A program made the translations under genes and the position numbers. Source: Flavobacterium xinjiangense (GTDB lineage Bacteria > Bacteroidota > Bacteroidia > Flavobacteriales > Flavobacteriaceae). Taken from it: a DNA stretch of 64,000 nucleotides. The stretch lies in NCBI RefSeq assembly GCF_900142885.1, contig NZ_FRCL01000003.1:17091-81090 (forward strand). The letters run 5' to 3'. The notes under the pieces are model-generated. The model saw only the letters and a list, made by a program, of their open reading frames with translations, ran no database searches and had not been told where the DNA came from. This document shows, piece by piece, positions 45,934 to 54,964 of the stretch (positions within the stretch are counted from its first letter, which is position 1; each line of letters starts with the position of its first letter).

Positions 45934-47520
45934 ATGGAAGCACTATTTATTTATCTCATCAAATCCAGTGGATTAGTTGCTCTATTTTATATAGCTTATG
46001 TTTTACTGTTACGCAAAGAGACCTTTTTCAACAGTAACCGTTGGTTTTTATTGGCTGGATTAGTTACTTCAGTTGTTTTACCATTTGTTTTTATCACAAA
46101 AATAATCTGGGTTGAACCTGCTGCAACTCCTATAAATTGGTCAAATGTTCCCATGACTAATCATTCAGAGGAAAAAACATTCGAAGATTATTTACCACTG
46201 CTTACAGCTCTTTCGTACGGAATTGGAATACTGCTTTTATTGGCCAAATTTGCTTTTGATTTTTATAGTTTGAATACAGTTCTAAAAGGAAAATCCATTC
46301 AACAACAAGCCGATTTTAAATTTATAGATACCAATGAAAATGTAGCGCCATTTTCCTATTTCAATACCATCGTTTACAATTCGGCTTTATACACTGCCTC
46401 CGAATTAGAAAATATTCTGGAGCATGAGAAAGTACACAGCGAACAAAATCATTCCGTTGATGTATTGATTTCGAGATTATTTTGCATCGTATTTTGGTTC
46501 AATCCATTCATTTGGTTGTACAAAAAAGCAATTTTACAAAACCTTGAATTCATTGCAGATAATGAAGCCACGAAAAAAATATCCGACAAAAAAGCCTATC
46601 AGATTACGCTTTTAAAAATAACAACACACGAGAATTGTGTTGCCATTACCAATCATTTTTATCAATCATTAATCAAAAAACGAATCGTTATGTTAAACAA
46701 AAATCAATCAAAAAAGTGGAATTCATGGAAGTATGCTTTAGTGGTCCCTGCATTAATCGCTTTTGTCCTATTATTTCAAATTGAAGTAGTAGCGCAGGAA
46801 AAAGCAAAAGAAATGACAACTACTGTCAAAGAAAGTTCTGATAAGGAATTACAAACGGAACTTAACCTAAGTACAGCAGACACTATTAAAAAAATCACTG
46901 TACACAAAAAAAAAGAGGGCAATAATACTGTAGATGCAGATGTAATTAAGACTATGAATGTTAATAAAGACGGTGACAAGTCAACTATTAAAATAATCAC
47001 TAAAAATAGTAATGATATTCCGGACGACACTCAAATTTTTGTAAACGGAAAAAAAATAAGCAAAGAAGAATTAGACGAATTAGATCCAAATGAAATTGAG
47101 ACAATCAATGTAAACAAATCTGATTCAAAGAATTCTACCCAAAACACAATAAGAGTAGTTACTAAAAAGAGAACTCAATATTTAAACAATAAAGAACTTC
47201 CTGAACCTCCAACTCCACCTACGCTACCAAAATTTCCAAGTGGACCAATGCCAACAGCTCCAAAACCTGATATGTCAAAAATGCCAGTTCCTCCTACTCC
47301 TCCTAAGGATAAGACGGATAGAAAAGCAATGGTTCAATTTGAGAAAAAAATGAAAGAATTCGAAAAAAAAATAGAAGCATTCGAACCAGACATGCGCGCT
47401 TATGAAAAAGAAGTAGAAGAAGTAATGACTAAGCGCGAACAAATATTTGAAAAAGAAATGGCTAAGTACGAAGAAGCTATGGAAAAGTACAGAGAAACCA
47501 TGGAAAAACGCAATAATTAA
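45934..47520 (+). CDS. BlaR1-like M56 metalloprotease with TonB-plug-like and proline-rich tail
   Basis: Membrane protease of 528 residues. Helices at about 4-22, 37-57, 88-110 and 183-200 frame the M56 domain: zinc motif HEKVH (164-168) and the third ligand in NLEFIADNEA (about 203-212). A further helix lies at 267-285. The periplasmic part lacks a penicillin-binding sensor domain. It has two copies of a D..IKT.NVNK/DPNEIETINVNK plus TIK(R)VVTK pattern, similar to TonB-receptor plug starts, then a PEPPTPPTLPKFPSGP stretch, and a long Glu/Lys/Met coiled coil to the end. Likely senses envelope stress and cleaves the adjacent repressor; the ligand is unknown. Confidence 0.9.
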   Translation: MEALFIYLIKSSGLVALFYIAYVLLLRKETFFNSNRWFLLAGLVTSVVLPFVFITKIIWVEPAATPINWSNVPMTNHSEEKTFEDYLPLLTALSYGIGILLLLAKFAFDFYSLNTVLKGKSIQQQADFKFIDTNENVAPFSYFNTIVYNSALYTASELENILEHEKVHSEQNHSVDVLISRLFCIVFWFNPFIWLYKKAILQNLEFIADNEATKKISDKKAYQITLLKITTHENCVAITNHFYQSLIKKRIVMLNKNQSKKWNSWKYALVVPALIAFVLLFQIEVVAQEKAKEMTTTVKESSDKELQTELNLSTADTIKKITVHKKKEGNNTVDADVIKTMNVNKDGDKSTIKIITKNSNDIPDDTQIFVNGKKISKEELDELDPNEIETINVNKSDSKNSTQNTIRVVTKKRTQYLNNKELPEPPTPPTLPKFPSGPMPTAPKPDMSKMPVPPTPPKDKTDRKAMVQFEKKMKEFEKKIEAFEPDMRAYEKEVEEVMTKREQIFEKEMAKYEEAMEKYRETMEKRNN

Positions 47521-47545
47521 TCTTAAATTTCTGAAAATCATTATA

Positions 47546-47578
47546 AAAGACGGCCTAAATCAAGACCGTCTTTTTTTA
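47546..47578 (+). terminator. Terminator after the BlaR1-like gene
   Basis: AGACGG, a 12-nt loop, CCGTCT, then TTTTTTT. Confidence 0.75.
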
Positions 47579-47586
47579 TATCTTTG
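47579..47586 (+). promoter_or_regulatory. -7 box of the 48-residue gene
   Basis: TATCTTTG, only 12 bases before the ATG at 47599, implying a very short or absent leader. Confidence 0.5.
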
Positions 47587-47598
47587 AAAAAAAACAAC

Positions 47599-47745
47599 AT
47601 GTATAAAATCCTGGCAAAAATCAATAAAATATTATTACCTAGTTTTACTAAACAGCGATTGGATTTGGCTAAAGCCAAGAAATGGCAAATGGCAATTATT
47701 GGTTATCGATATTACGTAACAACTCATGCTTTAACTAATAAGTAA
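47599..47745 (+). CDS. Small basic protein, 48 residues
   Basis: Conserved-looking tiny ORF starting MYKILAKINKILLPSFTKQ, then LAKAKKWQMAIIGYRYYVT and ending ALTNK. It is strongly basic with an amphipathic first helix and no signal peptide. Similar short ORFs next to flavobacterial housekeeping genes are sometimes labelled SsrA-binding protein, which this length cannot support. Its stop region overlaps the 3' end of the convergent apt gene by 11 bp. A promoter box directly upstream supports expression. Confidence 0.65.
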   Translation: MYKILAKINKILLPSFTKQRLDLAKAKKWQMAIIGYRYYVTTHALTNK

Positions 47746-48247
47746 TCGCAGCAAAAATCTCATTTCCATTGATTTTTGCTCTTCCGTTTAGGAAAGCCAA
47801 TTCCATCAAGAAATTGCATTGCACGATTTCACCACCCAATCTTTCTACCAGCTCACAAACCGCTTTTGCCGTTCCTCCCGTTGCCAAAACATCATCGTGA
47901 ATCAAAATTCGGTCTCCGTTTTGAATCGCATCGATGTGAATTTCTAAAGTATCCGTTCCGTATTCTAAATCATAAGCTGCAGAAATCGTTTTATAAGGTA
48001 GTTTATTCGGTTTTCTAACCGGAATAAAACCAACATTTAATTCCTGTGCGATAAGCATCCCAAAGAAAAATCCTCTGCTCTCTACTCCTACAACCTTGTC
48101 TATTTTTTTATCTTTTAGTGTTGAAACCAATAATTCAAGGCATTTATTCCTAGCTTCTGGGTTAATTAATAGAGGAGTGATGTCTTTGAACAAAATTCCT
48201 TCTTTAGGAAAACCCTGAATATCACGTATATACTTTTGTAAGGACAT
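47735..48247 (-). CDS. apt: Adenine phosphoribosyltransferase
   Basis: Cytosolic purine salvage enzyme of 170 residues: adenine plus PRPP to AMP. IRDIQGFPKEGILFKDITPLL at the N-terminus, GVESRGFFFG, PVRKPNKLPYKTI and the PRPP loop ILIHDDVLATGGTAKA are all standard. It is divergent from the tRNA-Arg gene; its -7 box TAAATTTG (48272-48265) lies next to the tRNA -33 box. Confidence 0.96.
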   Translation of the reverse strand: MSLQKYIRDIQGFPKEGILFKDITPLLINPEARNKCLELLVSTLKDKKIDKVVGVESRGFFFGMLIAQELNVGFIPVRKPNKLPYKTISAAYDLEYGTDTLEIHIDAIQNGDRILIHDDVLATGGTAKAVCELVERLGGEIVQCNFLMELAFLNGRAKINGNEIFAAITY

Positions 48248-48264
48248 ATTTTTTTATTTTTTTA

Positions 48265-48305
48265 CAAATTTAGACTTGCAAATTACACATTTATCCTTAT
48301 ATTTG
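48265..48305. promoter_or_regulatory. Divergent promoters for apt (-) and tRNA-Arg (+)
   Basis: Plus strand: TTG (48276-48278), 19-bp spacer, TATATTTG (48298-48305), reading into the tRNA. Minus strand: TAAATTTG (48272-48265), reading into apt, with no clear -33. The two cannot easily be occupied at once. Confidence 0.7.
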
Positions 48306-48348
48306 CACCCGCTAAGACGCCTTAATAAGATGTCAACAGCAAAAAAAT

Positions 48349-48422
48349 GGCCTTGTGGCGCAACTGAATAGCGCACTTGATTACGGCTCAAGAGGTTACT
48401 GGTTTGAATCCAGTCAAGGTCA
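48349..48422 (+). tRNA. tRNA-Arg (anticodon ACG)
   Basis: Full cloverleaf of 74 nt. Acceptor GGCCTTG/CAAGGTC with one G-U, D-stem GCGC/GCGC, anticodon stem CTTGA/TCAAG with loop TTACGGC (ACG at 48383-48385), five-base variable loop, and T-stem ACTGG/CCAGT. The discriminator is A; CCA is not encoded. Adenosine 34 would be edited to inosine to read CGN codons. The T-loop is TTTGAAT and the D-loop has G-A where G18-G19 is usual (see findings). Confidence 0.95.
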
Positions 48423-48425
48423 CAA

Positions 48426-48453
48426 AACCCCAATAGATATTGGGGTTTTTTTA
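48426..48453 (+). terminator. Terminator of the tRNA-Arg transcript
   Basis: AACCCCAATA-ga-TATTGGGGTT followed by TTTTT, directly after the tRNA. Confidence 0.9.
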
Positions 48454-48612
48454 TGTTTTTTATCGAAATTATACGAGCCAGGATAATGAAAAAACATCAA
48501 AAAGCAAATACATCCCAAATGCATTATTTTATACGCTCTCTGAATTTGTCCCACTTTGGAGTATCGCCAATTTATTTAAGAAAACTGCAGTCCATAAATT
48601 AGATTTCTAAAA

Positions 48613-50049
48613 TTAATGACCTCCACTTATTTTATTATCAAAATTAATTCCTTGACTTTTAAGAATGCTACTTACTTTCCACGCATAGAAACATAAGTAA
48701 GAAAAACATAATACACCTACAATATAACTATTTTGAATGCCGATACTTTCAGAAACAAATCCTTGAAACCAGCTGATAATTCCGCCACCCATAATCATCA
48801 TAATCAGGAAACTACTCCCTTGACTTGTATTTTTACCTAATCCGCTTACAGCTAATGTAAATATACAAGGCCATAATGTGCTGCAAAACAAACCAACGCT
48901 TGTAATTGCGTAGACACTTGCAATACCGCTAGTTAACATTCCTATTAAGAGGGATACTATTCCTAAAGATGAAAATATAAGCAACATTCTCGCAGGATTT
49001 CCCTTACTAGCAATATCTGCTGCAATAAGCACCAAAATGATTAATCCGTAAACATAAAAGGGAGTTAAATCATGTTTAGCAATCGCATTTACTATTAAAA
49101 AAACACCAAAAGCTAAGTAGGGAGCTAAAAATCTCAGAATTTTTCGCAATTTAATCTCACTGGTAAAAGCCTCTACAGCTCCGGTCCATCGGCCAATCAT
49201 TAAACTCGCCCAATACAATGAAATGTAAGGTGCAACGTCTTGAGTCAAGAAACCTAATTTGGTTTCCATATAAGCAGGTAAATTGCTTGCTGTTGAAACC
49301 TCAACCCCTACATATAAAAATATAGCAAACATTCCTAAGACCAATTGAGGGTATTCCAAAGCAGATTTCTTCGCGATTTTTGTTTCATCGACTACTTCAG
49401 CTATGGTCTTTGGTTTATCAGGAAGCGAGGAAAATTTTAATAAAACAGCAACTAATAAAAATGCAAACCCTAAAATTAAATAAGGAATCTTAACACTTTC
49501 TATACTCATTGTAGTACTACCATTTGTATTTGAGCCAAAAATCGCAAAACTAACAATTAAAGGACCGATTGTTGTTCCTAAATTATTGATCCCTCCAGCC
49601 ATCGTGAGACGTTGTGATCCCGTGGAAATTGGACCTAGAGCAATAGCTAAAGGGTTCGCAACGGTTTGTTGCAAAGAGAAACCTAATCCTACGATAAATA
49701 ATCCGGCTAACATTAGCGTATATGACCCTGAATTAGCAGCAGGATAAAACAATAAGGTTCCTAGAGCCGAAATAAATAAGCCTAATGATAATCCATTTTT
49801 ATAACCTATTTTATTAACTAAATCCTTTCTTATCAATATAGAAATCCCCATGTAGAGTAAGGAACCAACTGTATAGGAAATATAAAAAGCTATTGAGACA
49901 AACTGACTTTGCCCCTGTGATAAATCAAAAGCTTTTTTAAATACAGGGATTAAAATATCATTACTGGCAGCAACAAATCCCCAAAAAAAGAATACTACGG
50001 CTAAAGGGATAAATTGTCTCCATTTTGTTTGTAAATTTTCTGAATTCAT
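48613..50049 (-). CDS. FucP-like sugar MFS transporter of the glycan locus
   Basis: Twelve-helix sugar:proton symporter of 478 residues ([41 protein letters not shown]). It is the last gene of the glycan-degrading block, 95 bp after a GH20 gene. It is a divergent paralog of the 553-residue transporter at 18681, without that protein's two-helix insertion. N-acetylglucosamine is the likely cargo given NagB-LmbE and hexosaminidases upstream. Substrate assignment is by context. Confidence 0.92.
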   Translation of the reverse strand: MNSENLQTKWRQFIPLAVVFFFWGFVAASNDILIPVFKKAFDLSQGQSQFVSIAFYISYTVGSLLYMGISILIRKDLVNKIGYKNGLSLGLFISALGTLLFYPAANSGSYTLMLAGLFIVGLGFSLQQTVANPLAIALGPISTGSQRLTMAGGINNLGTTIGPLIVSFAIFGSNTNGSTTMSIESVKIPYLILGFAFLLVAVLLKFSSLPDKPKTIAEVVDETKIAKKSALEYPQLVLGMFAIFLYVGVEVSTASNLPAYMETKLGFLTQDVAPYISLYWASLMIGRWTGAVEAFTSEIKLRKILRFLAPYLAFGVFLIVNAIAKHDLTPFYVYGLIILVLIAADIASKGNPARMLLIFSSLGIVSLLIGMLTSGIASVYAITSVGLFCSTLWPCIFTLAVSGLGKNTSQGSSFLIMMIMGGGIISWFQGFVSESIGIQNSYIVGVLCFSYLCFYAWKVSSILKSQGINFDNKISGGH

Positions 50050-50144
50050 AATCGAATAAATTGTTATTTTTAGATTGGTTAATTACTATTTCAATATTCT
50101 TTCTATAAATATTGATTGTTTTATGGTCTTGCTAAATTTCAAGC

Positions 50145-52211
50145 TTACATTAATTTTTTTAAGCTTTTATAAACAGCTAACTCAACATCAGCATGCTTTT
50201 TAGAATTACATTGTTCCAATAAATTATTTAATAAAGAAGGATTAACTTTTTGTTTGTTTTCTATAACTAATAAAAGTTGTTCGGAAATATCCTTAAGACT
50301 GTTGGATAAAGGTAAAAGTGGTTGAATTAGTGGAGCATTTGAACTTAAATTAATTAAATCCTCGTTCATAACTATCCATTTTCTAAAAAAACTAGTTACC
50401 AAAATCTGATTCCCTATATTTTTATTTTCTAAATAGTTGTTTACTGCTCTATCAAAATCAAATGCATCAAAAGCATCAGTTGTACAAGCATCAGCAAATA
50501 AAGTGAATGGAGAATACATCTGATATTCGGTTCCGCCATTATTTCGGGAATATATTTTCAATGGTTCACAAACATTCGAAAAATCTTCCAAAGCAGCTGT
50601 ATTTTGATTGTTACTGATATTTCTTAAAATCACTTCTTTGTTTCGCAAATGTGTAATTCCAAGTTCTTCTAATCTAAATGAAATCATTTTCAATCTTTTG
50701 CGCAGGCTATTTAAATCGGTAACATCCTCATTAGACCATAATCTTTCCGCTATTGCTGCTGTTCTTGGCCAAATTCTGGAATCAATATTCAAAGGAGTAA
50801 CAAGTTCGCTCCACATTGTCGCTTCTCCTCCTAATATTCTTGCCTTTTCCTCAGCGGTGAGTACAGTATTTTTGGGTATCGGATCGTTCAAATAATGATC
50901 AGCCACGCCTTGCATCAAATCGATATAATAACCATTCGATAAAACGGTTTTATACCCGTTTTTTGCGGCTGCAATTAGTGATCCTCCAGAAGACATTCCT
51001 TCATTTAAACCTTTCCAAGAATGAATGATAGCATTTTTAGACATGTTTTTTGTCATGATCTCTTCCCATCCCATCAATTCTTTATTATGCTTTTTTAGCA
51101 TCGGGATTAATCGCATTGTAAAATAAGTTTGCAACTCATGGTTATTAGCCAACTTATTTTTCTTTTTAAATTCTTGTATTTTAATATTTGAATCCCAATC
51201 TTTACCCTCATTTTCATCTCCTCCAATATGAATATAATTCCCAGAAAACAGCGGACAAACCTCATCAAAAATCTCACCTAGTAATTGATATGTTTTTGGA
51301 TTTGAAGGATCTAATGTTGGTGTAAAAATCCCTGCATTTCTTTCGATCGAATACGTTGTCAATGCTGAAGATTGCATTTTACCTTTTGAAGTTCCATTAG
51401 TGAAATTAGTTGTCTTACTTCCAATTTCTGGATAAGCAGTCAATAGTGCCGAAGCATGACCAGGAACGTCAATTTCCGGAACTACTAAAATACCTCTTTG
51501 ATCCGCATAATTTACAATATCCTTAATTTCTTCCTGGGTAAAATATTCACCATCCGAAGCCATTTTAGTAAGTTTTGGGTGTTTTTTTATTTCAATTCTC
51601 CAACCTTGATCATCCACTAAATGCCAGTGAAAAACGTTCATTTTTACCGCAGCCATGGCATCTAGATTTCTTTTGATAACAGCAACTGGCTGAAAATGTC
51701 TTGCCGCATCAATCATGAGTCCTCTCCAGGTAAATCTTGGTGAATCCGTAATAATAGCAGTTGGAAAGTAATACGAAGTGCTATTATTTTGCAACATTTG
51801 CAATAACGTTTCCAGTGCATGAAGCGCACCAAGATCTGTTGTAGCATTAATAATTATTTTATTAGACTTAATCTCTAATTGATAACTTTCGTCTTCATTT
51901 ATCCCTACTTTCCCGTTTCGAACACAATTTATTTGTAATGCTGCTTCTGGATTTTCATTGACTTTTGTCAAAAAGCCTTGTTCAAAAAACAAACCTGTTC
52001 TTCCGTCTAATCTTCGTAAAAAATTCGTCGCTCCTATAAAAATTCTAGCATTAGGATTGCCGGTAATATTTACGTTAAAATTTTTGCTTAAAGCAAAAGT
52101 ACCGGCAGTCAAATTTATATTTTGTGGCCACGGCATAAGATTTAATGACGTAGATTGTATTTGAGCATTAGAAACAAAAACTGCGAATACTAAAATTAAG
52201 GCGTATTTCAT
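50145..52211 (-). CDS. GH20 beta-N-acetylhexosaminidase, cluster 2
   Basis: Exported enzyme of 688 residues: signal peptide MKYALILVFAVFVSNAQ, GH20b domain (about 22-155), catalytic barrel with FHWHLVDDQGW and acid/base pair Asp331-Glu332 in HIGGDEN, and a helical tail. It aligns end to end with the cluster 1 enzyme, most residues being the same. The main difference is 13 extra residues between PEIGSK and FTPTLDP (about residues 267-293), near the active-site entrance. It is 15 bp downstream of NagB-LmbE copy 2. Confidence 0.95.
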   Translation of the reverse strand: MKYALILVFAVFVSNAQIQSTSLNLMPWPQNINLTAGTFALSKNFNVNITGNPNARIFIGATNFLRRLDGRTGLFFEQGFLTKVNENPEAALQINCVRNGKVGINEDESYQLEIKSNKIIINATTDLGALHALETLLQMLQNNSTSYYFPTAIITDSPRFTWRGLMIDAARHFQPVAVIKRNLDAMAAVKMNVFHWHLVDDQGWRIEIKKHPKLTKMASDGEYFTQEEIKDIVNYADQRGILVVPEIDVPGHASALLTAYPEIGSKTTNFTNGTSKGKMQSSALTTYSIERNAGIFTPTLDPSNPKTYQLLGEIFDEVCPLFSGNYIHIGGDENEGKDWDSNIKIQEFKKKNKLANNHELQTYFTMRLIPMLKKHNKELMGWEEIMTKNMSKNAIIHSWKGLNEGMSSGGSLIAAAKNGYKTVLSNGYYIDLMQGVADHYLNDPIPKNTVLTAEEKARILGGEATMWSELVTPLNIDSRIWPRTAAIAERLWSNEDVTDLNSLRKRLKMISFRLEELGITHLRNKEVILRNISNNQNTAALEDFSNVCEPLKIYSRNNGGTEYQMYSPFTLFADACTTDAFDAFDFDRAVNNYLENKNIGNQILVTSFFRKWIVMNEDLINLSSNAPLIQPLLPLSNSLKDISEQLLLVIENKQKVNPSLLNNLLEQCNSKKHADVELAVYKSLKKLM

Positions 52212-52226
52212 TTTTTTATTCGTTTT

Positions 52227-54164
52227 TTAATAATCAAAACGCTTAAAAGCTTCAATAGCTTCATATTCAGCTAAACCTAAATCATCATACAATTTAGCAG
52301 TATGCTTATTACGATCTTCTGCTCTTACCCAAAATTCTCTCGAGTCATTTCCTTGAAACATTACTCTGTCTTTTTGCGATTGATGGTATAAAATAGCATG
52401 TCGTTTCAGCAAAACTTCATCTGGGCTTAAAGGAACAGCCATATCTATTTCATGGATATCCCATTCGTGCCAAGCTCCACGATACAACCACAACCAGCAA
52501 TCATTCATATAAGATTCTGACTTCAGTTGTTTCATTGCAGCAAAAATCGCATTCAAACAAACTTCATGCGTACCGTGAGGATCTGCTAGATCACCGGCAG
52601 CGAAAACTTGATGGGGTTTAATTTTTGCGATGATATCCTTTACAATTGCAACATCAGCAGTACCTAATGGATTTTTCTTTATTTGGCCCGTTTCATAAAA
52701 AGGCATATCCAGAAAATGAATATTCTCTTCTTTTAAGCCAATATATCTTGTGGCAGCATACGATTCTCGACGTCTGATGAGGCCTTTTAGCTTTCTGACT
52801 TCTAATGAGTCGATTTCATTCTCCTTTTTTATTTTTAAAAAATCAATAACCGCTTGAAAATTCATTTTAGTTGTATCATCTCCAACGAAATCGTTGCAAA
52901 CTTCGGCAAATTTGAGTGCTTCATCATCTGTAACAGCAATGTTTCCGGAGGTTTGATACACCACATGAACATCATGCCCTTGTTTTATTAATTTTGAAAA
53001 AGTTCCACCCATGGAAATTACATCATCATCAGGATGCGGACTAAAAAGAATTACTCGTTTCTGGGCTGGATTGGCTCTTTCGGGTCTATTAGAATCATCA
53101 GTATTGCGCTTACCTCCCGGCCATCCGGTTATGGTATGCTGTAATACATTGAACATATTGATATTTAGATCATACGCAGAACCTTCCAAAGCCAAAAGAT
53201 CAGACATTCCGTTATTATTGTAATCTCGGTCTGTCAGCTTTAGTATTGATTGTTTTGTTTCTTGGCAGAGCCAAACAATAGCTTTACGTTTTAATTCTTC
53301 TGTCCAAATGCATTCTCCAACTAACCACGGAGTTTTAAACCTAGTTAACTCTGAAGCCGCAGATTGGTCTAAAACGAAAGTCGTATTGGTATGATTTTGT
53401 AAAAAGGTAGCAGGAATTTCAGAGCTTATATCACCCTGAATAGTCCTTTTTATGATTTCTGCTTTATTTTGGCCCCAAGCCATCAACACAATTCTTTTGG
53501 ATCTCAGAATCGTAGAAACTCCCATTGTAATCGCTCTTTTAGGAACGTTATCAATCCCATTAAAGTCAGAGGAAGCATCAACTCTGGTAATGTGATCCAA
53601 AGTAATTATTCGAGTTCCTGAATTAATGTGGGAACCCGGTTCATTAAATCCTACGTGACCAGTACGACCAATTCCCAATAATTGAAAATCAATCCCACCA
53701 GCATTTTTTATTTTCATTTCATAATCAATACAATATTGATTTAGGTTTTCAATTGTAACGGTTCCATCAGGAATATGTATATTTTCCGGCTTGAAATCAA
53801 CATGATTAAAAAGATGCTGATGCATGAAATAATGATAGCTTTGATTATTCTCTTTTGTCATTGGATAATATTCATCCAAATTAAAAGTGACTACATTACT
53901 AAAACTAAGTCCTTCTTCTTTATGCATTCGTACCAATTCCTCGTAAACCTTTATAGGTGAAGAACCAGTTGCCAAACCAAGAACACAAGATTTATTTTTC
54001 TCTTGTTTGGATTTAATTAACTGCGCAATTTCTTGAGCAACAACAATGGAAGCTTCTGTTGAGTTTTTGAAAATTTCGTTATGAATTTTTTCAAATCTTG
54101 TTTCTTCAAATTTACCGGCACTTTTATAGCTAATGTCTGGTTTAATTTCTAAAGCACTTTTCAT
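52227..54164 (-). CDS. nagB: Glucosamine-6-phosphate deaminase fused to a PIG-L/LmbE deacetylase domain, copy 2
   Basis: Same 645-residue two-domain architecture as copy 1: NagB half with GLATGSSP, FNLDEYY and GIGRTGHVGFNEPG, LmbE half with SPHPDDD and DPHGTHE. Substitutions relative to copy 1 are scattered (mostly conservative) and cluster in the 440-465 and 500-520 regions; no gaps are needed. It lies 39 bp downstream of cutC and 15 bp upstream of a GH20 gene. Converts glucosamine-6-P, and perhaps the N-acetyl form through its second domain, to fructose-6-P. Confidence 0.93.
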   Translation of the reverse strand: MKSALEIKPDISYKSAGKFEETRFEKIHNEIFKNSTEASIVVAQEIAQLIKSKQEKNKSCVLGLATGSSPIKVYEELVRMHKEEGLSFSNVVTFNLDEYYPMTKENNQSYHYFMHQHLFNHVDFKPENIHIPDGTVTIENLNQYCIDYEMKIKNAGGIDFQLLGIGRTGHVGFNEPGSHINSGTRIITLDHITRVDASSDFNGIDNVPKRAITMGVSTILRSKRIVLMAWGQNKAEIIKRTIQGDISSEIPATFLQNHTNTTFVLDQSAASELTRFKTPWLVGECIWTEELKRKAIVWLCQETKQSILKLTDRDYNNNGMSDLLALEGSAYDLNINMFNVLQHTITGWPGGKRNTDDSNRPERANPAQKRVILFSPHPDDDVISMGGTFSKLIKQGHDVHVVYQTSGNIAVTDDEALKFAEVCNDFVGDDTTKMNFQAVIDFLKIKKENEIDSLEVRKLKGLIRRRESYAATRYIGLKEENIHFLDMPFYETGQIKKNPLGTADVAIVKDIIAKIKPHQVFAAGDLADPHGTHEVCLNAIFAAMKQLKSESYMNDCWLWLYRGAWHEWDIHEIDMAVPLSPDEVLLKRHAILYHQSQKDRVMFQGNDSREFWVRAEDRNKHTAKLYDDLGLAEYEAIEAFKRFDY

Positions 54165-54203
54165 TTTTGTTATTTTTAGTTCTTAATAATCAAGATATGT
54201 ATA

Positions 54204-54878
54204 TTATAATAATTTCATTTTTAATAATTTCACCTCATCTCCGTTTGCTGTTTCACTAGAATCGGTAATGGCCGATGAATGATAAAAGGAAGCATTTGTT
54301 TTTTGTTTTAATAATGCAATATTGGATGACCGCAAGCCACCACCAGGCATGATGGCGATTCGATTGTTAGCTTTTCCGACTAATACAGCCAATACATAAA
54401 TTCCTTCGACTACATTTTTTTCTTGTGCTGACGTTAAAATGGTTTTAAAACCACATTCAATTACAGATTCAAGCGATTGATTTATGACTTTTACCACATC
54501 AAAAGCGCGGTGAAAAGTACATGGAAGCGGATGTGCCAGTGCTACTAATTCCTTGTTTTGCTCTTTATTAACGCTTCCATCTTCTTTTAAAATTCCAAAG
54601 ACAAATCCATCAACATTTAGTTTTTTGAATTGTTCAATTTCCGTTTTCATTTGCTCAAATTCGCCATCCGAATAGACAAAATTTCCACCACGAGGCCTAA
54701 TCATTACATTCAAATCGATAGAGAGAACATTGCGGACAGCTTTAGTTATTTCAAAATCAGGCGTCGTTCCGCCTTCTTTCATATTGGCACACAATTCTAC
54801 TCTATCAGCACCATTTTCTTGTGCAATAATGGCCGATTCACGATTAAAACACGCTATCTCCAGTTTACTTTGTTCCAT
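54204..54878 (-). CDS. cutC: CutC family protein
   Basis: TIM-barrel protein of 224 residues with LEIACFNRESAIIAQENGADRVELC, MIRPRGGNF, FHRAFDVV, ILTSA and IMPGGGLRSSN, all standard CutC blocks. The family was first linked to copper tolerance, but that role is disputed and the barrel looks enzymatic. Here it sits between glycosylasparaginase and NagB-LmbE inside a glycan operon, which suggests a step in sugar or glycoconjugate metabolism rather than copper handling; that is inference. Confidence 0.9.
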   Translation of the reverse strand: MEQSKLEIACFNRESAIIAQENGADRVELCANMKEGGTTPDFEITKAVRNVLSIDLNVMIRPRGGNFVYSDGEFEQMKTEIEQFKKLNVDGFVFGILKEDGSVNKEQNKELVALAHPLPCTFHRAFDVVKVINQSLESVIECGFKTILTSAQEKNVVEGIYVLAVLVGKANNRIAIMPGGGLRSSNIALLKQKTNASFYHSSAITDSSETANGDEVKLLKMKLL

Positions 54879-54964
54879 TTATTTCATATGTAGTTCCTAT
54901 TGTTTTTATTGGAATATGTAATTCGCATAATATGATGAGTGTTTGCATTAAACTCTGGTTATGC

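Noticed and set aside
47275..47541. 88-residue minus-strand ORF rich in Phe
   Set aside because: It is the reverse reading of the Lys/Glu-rich coiled-coil tail of the BlaR1-like protein.
48453..48602. 49-residue plus-strand ORF after tRNA-Arg
   Set aside because: Its start overlaps the tRNA terminator, there is no promoter and no recognisable family; it was also considered as a remnant of an integrated element but no direct repeat of the tRNA 3' end was found.
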